A DNA stretch of 5,947 nt, taken from assembly GCA_046760705.1 (NCBI GenBank), contig JBHIER010000228.1, positions 1 to 5,947 of the forward strand, read 5' to 3'. Origin of the DNA: JBHIER01 sp046760705 [NCBI: bacterium]. Its GTDB lineage: Bacteria > JBHIER01 > G020348925. The position numbers were made by a program, and so were the translations under genes. Shown here piece after piece: positions 1-5,528 of this stretch (its first letter is position 1; each line of letters starts with the position of its first letter). The notes beneath the pieces are model-generated. The model did not search any database, was not told where the DNA came from, and saw only the letters and a list, made by a program, of their open reading frames with translations.

Positions 1-222
1 TGTCATCCTGAACCCCTGCCTTGTCATCCTGAACCCCTGCCTTGTCATCCTGAACTTGTTTCAGGATCTCTCCCTCTCATCCTCCCTTCCGAGAGATTCT
101 GACCTTCGTCAGAATGACATGAGGAGGGGTTGTCCTCCTGAACCCCTGCCTTCTCCTCCTGAACCCCTGCCTTGTCATCCTGAACTTGTTTCAGGATCTC
201 AGAATCTTCGATTTCAGGATCC
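1..222. repeat. Cluster of short palindromic intergenic repeats with tandem half-units
   Basis: Positions 1-70 and 131-200 are the same 70-bp block, differing at three positions by eye. Each block has two tandem 21-bp units (1-21, 22-42; 131-151, 152-172) that start TGTCATCCTGAAC and end CCCTGCCT. A palindromic element follows (43-70; 173-200) with the same 13-nt start and arms ATCCTGAA/TTCAGGAT around a 5-nt loop (47-67 and 177-197). Between the blocks is a related palindrome, ATTCTGAC-CTTC-GTCAGAAT (96-115), in the opposite orientation: read on the minus strand it also starts TGTCAT and ends in ATCTC. A half element (TTTCAGGATCC) lies near 212-222. Short dispersed palindromes of this kind are common between genes in many bacteria and are often mistranslated as peptides containing PELVSGS. 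The cluster lies just downstream of ribE and no gene is seen in it. It is not a CRISPR array, because there are no regular unique spacers. Confidence 0.9.
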
Positions 223-274
223 CCACACCCGCCTCTTATTTTTCATTTTTCAATTTGCATTTTGCCCTGGAAAT

Positions 275-907
275 TTAGTATCCCCTCTCTCTCAACCACG
301 CTTCAGTTATGGTCTCTCTCCTCGACTCCATAAGTTTTTGCGCGTACTTGCCGATCAAATCCACTTCAATGTTGACCTCATCGCCGGCCTTCCTAAACCC
401 GAAGGTCGTCACTTTGGCCGTGTGGGGGATGATGGAGACGGCCATCTGGGAACCGAGGATGTCGGCAACGGTCAAACTGACCCCATCAACGGCCACAGAA
501 CCTTTGATGACCACATAGCGGACCAGTTCCCTGGGGACATCGATCGAATACACGGTGCTGTTTTCCCTCTCCACGCGGGACCGAACGATCCCCATCCCGT
601 CCACGTGACCGGTCACAATGTGGCCGCCCAGCCGCTGCGACAGTCGAAGGGCCCGCTCCAGATTGACCCGATCCCCAACCCGGATCCGACCCAATGTGGT
701 CTTCCTTGCAGTCTCCTCGACCACCTGGGCGGTGAAGCTCTGCCCGTCAACGCGGGTGACCGTCAGACAGACCCCGTTCACAGCAATGCTGTGCCCTACC
801 TCATTATCTTCCCCCACCTCACCCGCCTGAACAGTAATGTTGAGCCCACCGGCTTGGCGAAGAACCCTCTGAACCGTCCCTAATTCCTCGATGATCCCTG
901 TAAACAT
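275..907 (-). CDS. ribE: Riboflavin synthase, alpha chain
   Basis: This cytoplasmic enzyme dismutates two 6,7-dimethyl-8-ribityllumazine molecules into riboflavin and a pyrimidine product, the last step of riboflavin synthesis. The 210-residue protein has the usual length and two tandem lumazine-binding beta-barrels. Barrel 1 (about 1-97) starts with the family hallmark MFTGIIEE and contains SIAVNGVCLTV (40-50, Cys47). Barrel 2 (about 98-190) starts near GHIVTGHVDG (95-104) and repeats the pattern as SVAVDGVSLTV (137-147), with IPHT (160-163) and VNIEVDLIGKY (178-188). The C-terminal tail after residue 190 is charged and probably helical, as expected for the trimerisation helix. The start lies 10 bp after the ribD stop, with a GGTGA/GAGAGG ribosome-binding region, which suggests translational coupling. 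Expression should follow the upstream FMN riboswitch. The symbol ribE follows common usage; some genomes call this gene ribC. Confidence 0.96.
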   Translation of the reverse strand: MFTGIIEELGTVQRVLRQAGGLNITVQAGEVGEDNEVGHSIAVNGVCLTVTRVDGQSFTAQVVEETARKTTLGRIRVGDRVNLERALRLSQRLGGHIVTGHVDGMGIVRSRVERENSTVYSIDVPRELVRYVVIKGSVAVDGVSLTVADILGSQMAVSIIPHTAKVTTFGFRKAGDEVNIEVDLIGKYAQKLMESRRETITEAWLRERGY

Positions 908-917
908 CCTCTCACCG

Positions 918-2012
918 TCAATTGAAGTAGCCCGTTAGAAGGACATCCCCTCCGAAACGTCGAACCTCCACTTCTCGAAGACGGAGTCCATCATCGAGCG
1001 ACTCAATTCCCAGATCCTGAATGGACGACAATCCGGAACCCAAAATGGTGGGGGCGATAAAAATGTGCATCTTGTCGGCTAAACTCGATCTGATAAAATC
1101 CGAATACACTTCTGAACCACCTTCCACCAGAATGCTGGTGATCTCCTCCTGGCCAGCCCTTTTCAAAAGGGCCTGGAGACTGAGCCTTCCATTTTCGTTC
1201 GTGGGCACGCTCCAGATATCGACACCCTTCTCCTGAAGCTGGGCCACCTTCGAAGGGTCCGCCCTGCTCGATGTAGCAATGATCGTTTTCGCACGAGGCC
1301 GGCCGTTCAACAGTTTCGATCGAAGAGGAATGCGAAGAGAGCTGTCGAGAACGATACGGACCGGGTTTCTACCCTCTGCCCACCGCACGGTCAGCTCTGG
1401 ATCATCGGCAATAACGGTGTTCACGCCCACCATGACCGCATCGTTGTACGAACGCAGCCTATGAACGTATCGTCTCGATTCCCTCTCGGAGACCCACCGT
1501 GAACTCCCGTCAGTGGCCGCGATCCTCCCGTCAATCGTTTGGGCGACTTTAAGGGTCACAAAAGGAAGGCCTGTCGTGATGTACTTGAAGTAAACCTCAT
1601 TCAATCTCCTTGCTTCCTCAGCCATGAGACCGATATCGACTTCGATCCCAGCCCGGGCCAGCTCCTCGATACCATTGCCTGAGACGTTCGGATTCGGATC
1701 TTCAATAGCGCACACGACCCTTTTTATGCTCCCGTCGATGATCGCTTTCGTACAGGGTGGCGTGCGTCCGGAATGGCAGCACGGCTCGAGGCTCACATAC
1801 AGTGTTGCTCCGTGTGCTTTGTCCCGAGCGTATTCCAGAGCATTCAGCTCGGCGTGGGGCAAACCAGCCTGTTCGTGATACCCCTCTCCCACAACCTCAC
1901 CATCCCTCACGATCACAGCCCCGACCATCGGATTTGGGCTCGTTTGACCTCTGCCCTTCTCCGCCAGTTCGAGGGCCAATTTCATAAATCTCCTGTCAGC
2001 AGCACTGGCCAT
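918..2012 (-). CDS. ribD: Bifunctional diaminohydroxyphosphoribosylaminopyrimidine deaminase / 5-amino-6-(5-phosphoribosylamino)uracil reductase
   Basis: RibD carries out two successive cytoplasmic steps of riboflavin synthesis: deamination of the pyrimidine made from GTP, then NADPH-dependent reduction of its ribose. From the start chosen here the protein has 364 residues. The N-terminal deaminase (about 1-147) has the zinc and catalytic motif HAE (53-55) and LEPCCHSGRTPPC (75-87), giving zinc ligands His53, Cys78 and Cys87. The C-terminal reductase (about 150-364) has LKVAQTIDGRIA (154-165), VGVNTVIADDPELTVR (195-210), PVRIVLD (217-223) and VEGGSEV (296-302). The frame is open up to 2072, but that start would place coding sequence across the riboswitch terminator. 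ATG 2012 keeps the family-typical residues before the conserved MKLALELA. ATG 1985, nine codons further in, has the better ribosome-binding site and is a real alternative. First gene of a tight operon with ribE. Confidence 0.95.
   Translation of the reverse strand: MASAADRRFMKLALELAEKGRGQTSPNPMVGAVIVRDGEVVGEGYHEQAGLPHAELNALEYARDKAHGATLYVSLEPCCHSGRTPPCTKAIIDGSIKRVVCAIEDPNPNVSGNGIEELARAGIEVDIGLMAEEARRLNEVYFKYITTGLPFVTLKVAQTIDGRIAATDGSSRWVSERESRRYVHRLRSYNDAVMVGVNTVIADDPELTVRWAEGRNPVRIVLDSSLRIPLRSKLLNGRPRAKTIIATSSRADPSKVAQLQEKGVDIWSVPTNENGRLSLQALLKRAGQEEITSILVEGGSEVYSDFIRSSLADKMHIFIAPTILGSGLSSIQDLGIESLDDGLRLREVEVRRFGGDVLLTGYFN
1989..1994 (-). promoter_or_regulatory. Shine-Dalgarno-like site inside the 5' end of ribD
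   Basis: AGGAGA on the minus strand is followed by TTT and an ATG at 1983-1985. It is the only good ribosome-binding site near the ribD start. ATG 2012 directly follows the T-tract of the terminator and has no purine-rich site. The site therefore argues for initiation at 1985, whereas family alignment (an acidic and an aromatic residue usually precede this Met) argues for 2012. Spacing is short, 4 nt after AGGAG. Confidence 0.5.
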
Positions 2013-2016
2013 GACC

Positions 2017-2047
2017 AAAAAAATACCCCGAATGTACACCTTCGGGG
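2017..2047 (-). terminator. Intrinsic terminator of the FMN riboswitch expression platform
   Basis: On the minus strand CCCCGAA (2047-2041), an 8-nt loop and TTCGGGG (2032-2026) form a perfect 7-bp hairpin, followed by TA and seven T residues (2023-2017). It lies between the FMN aptamer and the ribD start, so it should stop transcription before ribDE when FMN is bound. Its 5' arm with the next two bases, CCCCGAAGG (2047-2039), is exactly complementary to the 5' strand of the aptamer, CCTTCGGGG (2195-2187), which supplies the alternative antiterminator pairing. Confidence 0.93.
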
Positions 2048-2051
2048 CTGC

Positions 2052-2069
2052 GTAGTAAGGACTTACTAC
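2052..2069 (-). other. Perfect inverted repeat between FMN aptamer and terminator
   Basis: The minus strand reads GTAGTAAGTCCTTACTAC, a perfect 18-nt palindrome able to form a 7-bp stem with a 4-nt loop. It lies in the linker between aptamer and terminator. It may be an insulating or pausing hairpin of the expression platform, since it would remain within the loop closed by the antiterminator pairing. No function can be assigned from sequence alone. Confidence 0.6.
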
Positions 2070-2081
2070 CATTTACCATTT

Positions 2082-2196
2082 GCCTTCTCCCTTCCGGACT
2101 GTACCGTCGGCACCAGAATTTCACTGGTTCTGCCTGAGATTGGTAGGCTTGCGGGCTTTCACCGCCGGTTGAGGAATCTCACCTCACCCCGAAGGC
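2082..2196 (-). ncRNA. FMN riboswitch aptamer (RFN element)
   Basis: The 5' leader of the ribDE mRNA carries the conserved RFN core. On the minus strand, P1 is GCCTTC (2196-2191) pairing with GAAGGC (2087-2082). Next come CGGGGTGAGGTGAGATTCC, then the hallmark ACCGGCGGTGAAAGCCCGC segment, then CCAGTGAAATTCTGG, a 6-bp hairpin with a 3-nt loop. GCCGACGGTACAGTCCGG (2111-2094) and GGGAGAAGG close the element. The aptamer binds FMN, the pathway's end product derivative. With the terminator at 2017-2047 it forms a transcription-attenuation switch: FMN stabilises P1, freeing the terminator and switching ribDE off. Without FMN the 5' strand can pair with the terminator's 5' arm and allow readthrough. 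The class and target are well known; the mechanism here is inferred from base pairing. Confidence 0.97.
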
Positions 2197-2214
2197 TGCC
2201 AAAAATGTGTTCAT

Positions 2215-2243
2215 AATATAAAGTATTAAGATGCGGCTGTCAA
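2215..2243 (-). promoter_or_regulatory. Sigma-70-type promoter of the riboswitch-ribDE transcript
   Basis: The minus strand has a perfect -35 box TTGACA (2243-2238), a 17-nt spacer and -10 box TATATT (2220-2215). This predicts a transcript start near 2208, about 12 nt before the FMN aptamer. The position gives ribDE a transcription unit separate from the malic enzyme gene, whose stop codon lies 56 bp upstream of the -35 box. No terminator is visible between that gene and this promoter, so some readthrough from upstream is possible. Confidence 0.88.
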
Positions 2244-2298
2244 GCCTCCCTCTCAGTGGTTCTTTTCTTCAAAAGTTGCCCACCGAGCTAAGGATCAC

Positions 2299-3648
2299 TC
2301 AGTAGCCCATCGGGATGAATCCCTCCTTCATCAGGCACTGGATCTCTTCCCGCGAATGTTTGATGATCTCCCCTGCGATATCGAAGGCCTCGTGTGGCGT
2401 CAACTGCCGCCGGGCCACACCCTGTTCAATGGCTTTCTGTCCCACGGCCACAGCCTCGCGGGGGAAGACCTCCCATTCGTCCATGGTTGGGATGAGATAG
2501 TCCTCGCCGAGCCCTTTATCCTCAGCCACCCTGGCCAGCTCTGTCGCTGCGGCGATGCACATCTCATCGGTGATGGTGGTGGCCATAACGTCCAAAGTAC
2601 CGCGAAATATCCCCGGAAACCCCAGGGAGTTATTGACCTGATTGGGAAAGTCCGACCGGCCGGTGGCCACAATGGCTGCGCCGGCCTCCTTGGCCTCCCA
2701 CGGCCATATTTCCGGAATGGGATTGGCGCAGACGAAGACGATCGGGTCTTTGGCCATTCCCGCCACCCATTCCTTTCTAATAGTATCTGGACCGGGCTTG
2801 GACATGGCAATGAGCACATCCGCATCCTTCATCGCCTCAGGAGGTCCGCCTTCGATCTGCTCCTCGTTGGAAATCTCGCACATGTACCACTTCTCTTTGA
2901 ATTTCTCCTTCAACTCGGTGCGGCCTTTGTGCAAGGTTCCTTTGCTGTCACACATGACGATCTTTTTTGGATCAACCCCGGCTTTGATGATCATTCGAGC
3001 AATAGCAATGTTCGAGGCGCCGGCCCCGATCATGGCCACCTTCACCTCGTTGCACTTTCGGCCGGTTAGCTTCAGACCATTGATGAGTCCGGCGCAGGTG
3101 ACCGCGGCCGTGCCCTGCTGGTCGTCGTGCCAGACCGGAATGCGCGCTTTCTCCCTGAGCGTATCCAGGATGTGAAAACATTTCGGGTGAGAGATGTCCT
3201 CCAGATTGACTCCACCGAAGCTGGGTTGCAACTTGAGGACGAGATCGATCAGCTCATCCGGGTCCTTCGTGTCCACGCAGAGGGGGAAGGCATCGACACC
3301 GCCAAGATATTTATAAAGAAGCGCTTTGCCCTCCATGACGGGCAGGCCAGCCTCAGGGCCGATGTCCCCCAAGCCCAGCACCCGCGTGCCGTCAGTGATC
3401 ACGGCTACCATGTTCCACTTGCTCGTATGCTCCAGGACGCGCTCAGGATGCTCATGGATATCTTTGCAAGGCTCAGCTACACCCGGTGTATACCAGATGG
3501 CAAAATCGTCAAAGTCGCGAATGCGGCACTTCGGGATCACCTCAATCTTGCCTCGGTAGAAGGGGTGTAGTCTCATTGCATCCTGGCCAGGCTTATATGC
3601 TTTCTCTAAAAGTTCCTCTTCTGTTGCCTTTTTCTCAGCCACTTTCAT
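2299..3648 (-). CDS. Malic enzyme (malate dehydrogenase, oxaloacetate-decarboxylating), short bacterial form
   Basis: The enzyme oxidatively decarboxylates malate to pyruvate and CO2 with NAD(P). The 449-residue protein lacks the phosphotransacetylase-like C-terminal domain of long MaeB proteins. The malic N-terminal domain has YTPGVAEPC (53-61, catalytic Tyr53), VLGLGDIGPEAGLPVMEGK (90-108, catalytic Lys108), NLEDI (148-152) and HDDQQGTA (174-181), the last two supplying metal-binding acids. The NAD(P)-binding domain has GAGASN (208-213), Asp234 at the end of the second strand, and ATGRSDFPNQVNN (328-340). The start is well bounded: an in-frame TAA lies only three codons upstream, and AGGGGAGG abuts the ATG, an unusually tight spacing. 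Coming 51 bp after the glutamate dehydrogenase gene on the same strand, it is probably co-transcribed with it and would help turn C4 acids from amino-acid carbon into pyruvate. Cofactor preference is not decided by the sequence. Confidence 0.96.
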   Translation of the reverse strand: MKVAEKKATEEELLEKAYKPGQDAMRLHPFYRGKIEVIPKCRIRDFDDFAIWYTPGVAEPCKDIHEHPERVLEHTSKWNMVAVITDGTRVLGLGDIGPEAGLPVMEGKALLYKYLGGVDAFPLCVDTKDPDELIDLVLKLQPSFGGVNLEDISHPKCFHILDTLREKARIPVWHDDQQGTAAVTCAGLINGLKLTGRKCNEVKVAMIGAGASNIAIARMIIKAGVDPKKIVMCDSKGTLHKGRTELKEKFKEKWYMCEISNEEQIEGGPPEAMKDADVLIAMSKPGPDTIRKEWVAGMAKDPIVFVCANPIPEIWPWEAKEAGAAIVATGRSDFPNQVNNSLGFPGIFRGTLDVMATTITDEMCIAAATELARVAEDKGLGEDYLIPTMDEWEVFPREAVAVGQKAIEQGVARRQLTPHEAFDIAGEIIKHSREEIQCLMKEGFIPMGY

Positions 3649-3683
3649 CCTCCCCTGTTAATAAGTATCCCCCCAATCTCAAG

Positions 3684-3700
3684 AAAAGGAGTCTCCTTTT
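3684..3700 (-). other. A/T-flanked inverted repeat at the end of the glutamate dehydrogenase gene
   Basis: The minus strand reads AAAAGGAGACTCCTTTT: arms AAAAGGA/TCCTTTT with a 3-nt loop, starting inside the stop codon. It could be a weak hairpin terminator or mRNA-stabilising stem between the two genes. The short arms and lack of a separate T-tract make full termination unlikely, so the two genes are still likely to share a transcript. Confidence 0.4.
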
Positions 3701-4959
3701 TATACCCATCCCCTCAACTTCATGGCCTCAGCCACGCGGTCAACAGCAACCATATACGCTGCCAGTCTCATGGGCACATCCTGCTTTTTGTGCATATCGT
3801 AAACGTCGTGGAAGGCCCTGGTCATTCTCTGGTCCAACCTCTCATGAACAGTGGGCAGGTCCCAATAAAAGTTGTACGCATTCTGGACCTGCTCAAAATA
3901 CGAGACGGTCACACCCCCGGCGTTGGCCAGAAAATCGGGAATGACAAAAACTCCCTGTTTGAAAAGGATCTCGTCTGCCTCAGGTGTGGTCGGGCCGTTG
4001 GCCAATTCGCAGGAGATTTTGGCTCTGATCTTCGGCGCATTTTTCTCCGTAATCACATTTTCGAGAGCAGCGGGATAGAGGATATCCACGTCCAGCTCGA
4101 GCAACTCCTCGTTGGAAATAGCCTCTGTGCCGGTAAAATCCTTCACAGCTCCTGTCTTCAGCTTGTGTTGGACCATAGCTTTGGCGTCAATGCCGTTGCG
4201 ATTGATCAGCCCGCCTTTCGAATCGGAGACGGCGATAAGTTTTGAGCCGAGAATCTCCTCACCGAGAAGGGCTGCAAACTGTCCGGCATTGCCGAAGCCC
4301 TGAACGGCAAAGGTGGCACCTTCTGTGCGTATACCCAGAGTTTTGGCTGCCTCCCTGACGGTAAATATACCACCTCGGGCCGTAGCGTCCATGCGTCCTT
4401 GAGATCCCCCCAGGGACAACGGCTTGCCTGTGATCACACCCGGTTCCTTGTGCCCTTGAATCTTCTCAAATTCGTCCATCATCCAGGCCATAATCTGCGG
4501 GGTGGTATACACATCTGGGGCTGGAACGTCCTTGACTATCCCTAAGATCCGGCCGACCTGACCGACATAGGCCCTGGACAATCTCTCCAACTCGCGCTCC
4601 GACATCTCCTTCGGATTGCAAACGATACCCCCCTTTCCCCCACCCAGGGGGAGATCCAACAGAGCTGTCTTCCAGGTCATCCAGGCGGCCAAAGCTCGGA
4701 CCGTGTCGATCGTCTCCTCAGGATGGTAGCGAATTCCACCTTTGCAAGGCCCCAGGGCATCATTATATTGGACCCGAAAGCCTTTGAACACTTTGACGGT
4801 CCCGTCGTCCATCCGTACAGGCAGTTGGACATGCAGCTCACGCAGGGGTTCGCGGAGCAGGGCGTGCGTCCCTTCGTCCAACCCCAACTTCTCAGCAGCC
4901 TCGTCAAGCTGAGCCTGGGCAATGGCAAAGGGATTTAAACCTTCCTTCGACTTCGGCAT
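3700..4959 (-). CDS. gdhA: Glutamate dehydrogenase, hexameric type
   Basis: The enzyme interconverts glutamate with 2-oxoglutarate and ammonium in the cytoplasm, linking nitrogen and carbon metabolism. The 419-residue length fits the small homohexameric family. The N-terminal substrate domain has [11 protein letters not shown] (70-80, substrate Lys73), [16 protein letters not shown] (96-111, Lys97 and catalytic Lys109) and DVPAPDV (144-150, probable catalytic Asp144). The Rossmann domain has QGFGNAG (220-226) and AVSDSKGG (243-250), where Asp246 at the end of the second strand suggests NAD use. [13 protein letters not shown] (317-329) and [16 protein letters not shown] (341-356) are conserved family segments. 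The start has a strong AGGAGGT site four bases upstream. The gene precedes the malic enzyme gene by 51 bp. An intrinsic terminator ends only 43 bp before its ATG, leaving little room for a promoter between them. A catabolic role (glutamate to 2-oxoglutarate) fits the pairing with malic enzyme but is inferred. Confidence 0.97.
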   Translation of the reverse strand: MPKSKEGLNPFAIAQAQLDEAAEKLGLDEGTHALLREPLRELHVQLPVRMDDGTVKVFKGFRVQYNDALGPCKGGIRYHPEETIDTVRALAAWMTWKTALLDLPLGGGKGGIVCNPKEMSERELERLSRAYVGQVGRILGIVKDVPAPDVYTTPQIMAWMMDEFEKIQGHKEPGVITGKPLSLGGSQGRMDATARGGIFTVREAAKTLGIRTEGATFAVQGFGNAGQFAALLGEEILGSKLIAVSDSKGGLINRNGIDAKAMVQHKLKTGAVKDFTGTEAISNEELLELDVDILYPAALENVITEKNAPKIRAKISCELANGPTTPEADEILFKQGVFVIPDFLANAGGVTVSYFEQVQNAYNFYWDLPTVHERLDQRMTRAFHDVYDMHKKQDVPMRLAAYMVAVDRVAEAMKLRGWV

Positions 4960-4963
4960 AAAG

Positions 4964-4970
4964 ACCTCCT
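4964..4970 (-). promoter_or_regulatory. Strong ribosome-binding site of gdhA
   Basis: AGGAGGT, within AAAAGGAGGT on the minus strand, lies four bases before the ATG of the glutamate dehydrogenase gene. This near-perfect match to the anti-Shine-Dalgarno sequence fixes the start at 4959 and suggests high translation. Confidence 0.85.
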
Positions 4971-5002
4971 TTTAGTTAAACCCGCTGACCATCTCAGACC
5001 AT

Positions 5003-5035
5003 AAAAAGACCGCCTTTGCGAAAACAGAGGCGGTC
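5003..5035 (-). terminator. Intrinsic terminator between the 122-residue protein gene and gdhA
   Basis: On the minus strand GACCGCCT (5035-5028), a 12-nt loop and AGGCGGTC (5015-5008) form a perfect 8-bp GC-rich stem followed by five T residues (5007-5003). It lies 63 bp after the stop of the upstream gene and should end its transcript. It also sits 43 bp before the gdhA ATG, so it could act as an attenuator if the gdhA promoter lies upstream of it. Two copies of CTGTTTTC occur here, one in the loop and one just 5' of the stem. Confidence 0.88.
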
Positions 5036-5098
5036 CGTTTTGAAAACAGAAATACCCTGAACAAATGAATTGCGTCATCACTACTGAAATCCCCAAGC

Positions 5099-5467
5099 TT
5101 ATCCCAAAATCTGGAGAACCCTGTCCATGATCTCATCCCGGTCCACCAGTATGGTATATTCAGCAGCGTTCCCCAACAGATTTTTGGCCGCAACCTGGTC
5201 CGATTTTGGAACGATGAGCATCACCGGTATGTTGTGGGTCTTACAGGAGAAGAGGATATCTCCAGCCTTCAATTTGTGTTCAGAGAGGGGGAGAACTTTG
5301 TGTAAGTACCCTATGATCAAAGAGATGTTGTCGTGTTTGGTGATGTGTCCGACGTATTTCCCATGGTTGTCCGCCCCGTTTCCCAAGGGCAGTGTTTCAA
5401 TCCCCTTGGTGGCCAATTTTGTCAAAATTATGGGGTCGGTCCCTTCGAAGTAGCCTAAGGTCTTCAT
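5099..5467 (-). CDS. Conserved-looking 122-residue alpha/beta protein of unknown function
   Basis: I do not recognise a named family. The protein starts MKTLGYFEGTDPIILTKL and has no signal peptide or long membrane segment, so it is probably cytoplasmic. Its pattern looks like a compact alpha/beta fold: hydrophobic strand-like stretches at about 48-60 (ISLIIGYLHKVLP), 71-87 (ILFSCKTHNIPVMLIVP) and 103-109 (EYTILVD), with a final helix at about 110-121. A polar, Gly/Asn/His-rich segment, GNGADNHGKYVGH (29-41), could be a ligand or active-site loop. There is one cysteine, Cys75. The start is secure: AAGGAGGT lies four bases upstream, and a promoter at 5500-5528 gives a short leader. A terminator follows, so it looks like a single-gene unit next to gdhA. 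Codon use and ribosome-binding site look like those of its neighbours, supporting a real gene. Any role in amino-acid or central metabolism is only guessed from position. Confidence 0.85.
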   Translation of the reverse strand: MKTLGYFEGTDPIILTKLATKGIETLPLGNGADNHGKYVGHITKHDNISLIIGYLHKVLPLSEHKLKAGDILFSCKTHNIPVMLIVPKSDQVAAKNLLGNAAEYTILVDRDEIMDRVLQILG

Positions 5468-5471
5468 CTCA

Positions 5472-5479
5472 ACCTCCTT
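5472..5479 (-). promoter_or_regulatory. Strong ribosome-binding site of the 122-residue protein gene
   Basis: AAGGAGGT on the minus strand lies four bases before the ATG at 5467. It supports this start and the reality of the unknown gene. Confidence 0.82.
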
Positions 5480-5499
5480 GCAGCAGGTTTAAATCTTTA

Positions 5500-5528
5500 A
5501 ATTTACAATTCTCAGATCGCAATGTCAA
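5500..5528 (-). promoter_or_regulatory. Sigma-70-type promoter of the 122-residue protein gene
   Basis: The minus strand has a perfect -35 box TTGACA (5528-5523), a 17-nt spacer and -10 box TAAATT (5505-5500, four of six consensus matches). The predicted transcript start is near 5493, giving a leader of about 25 nt that contains the ribosome-binding site. An A-rich run lies directly upstream of the -35 box and could act as an UP-like element. Confidence 0.75.

Noticed and set aside
1-200. Possible CRISPR array
   Set aside because: The repeats are directly tandem, differ in type, and lack uniform unique spacers. No cas gene is nearby.
56-883. Plus-strand open frame of 275 codons with a PELVSGS-like peptide near its start
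   Set aside because: Its start is translated palindromic repeat and the rest runs antisense to ribE, whose family motifs are clear. There is no ribosome-binding site.
1773-2216. Plus-strand open frame opposite ribD and the FMN riboswitch
   Set aside because: It is antisense to conserved ribD motifs and to the riboswitch core, so it is a shadow frame.
2244-2298. Possible terminator after the malic enzyme gene
   Set aside because: Only a weak CTTTT/AAAAG stem without GC pairs or T-tract is present, which is not enough to call.
2356-3069. Long plus-strand frame opposite the malic enzyme gene
   Set aside because: The minus-strand frame carries all malic enzyme motifs. The plus frame shows no recognisable domain or start signals.
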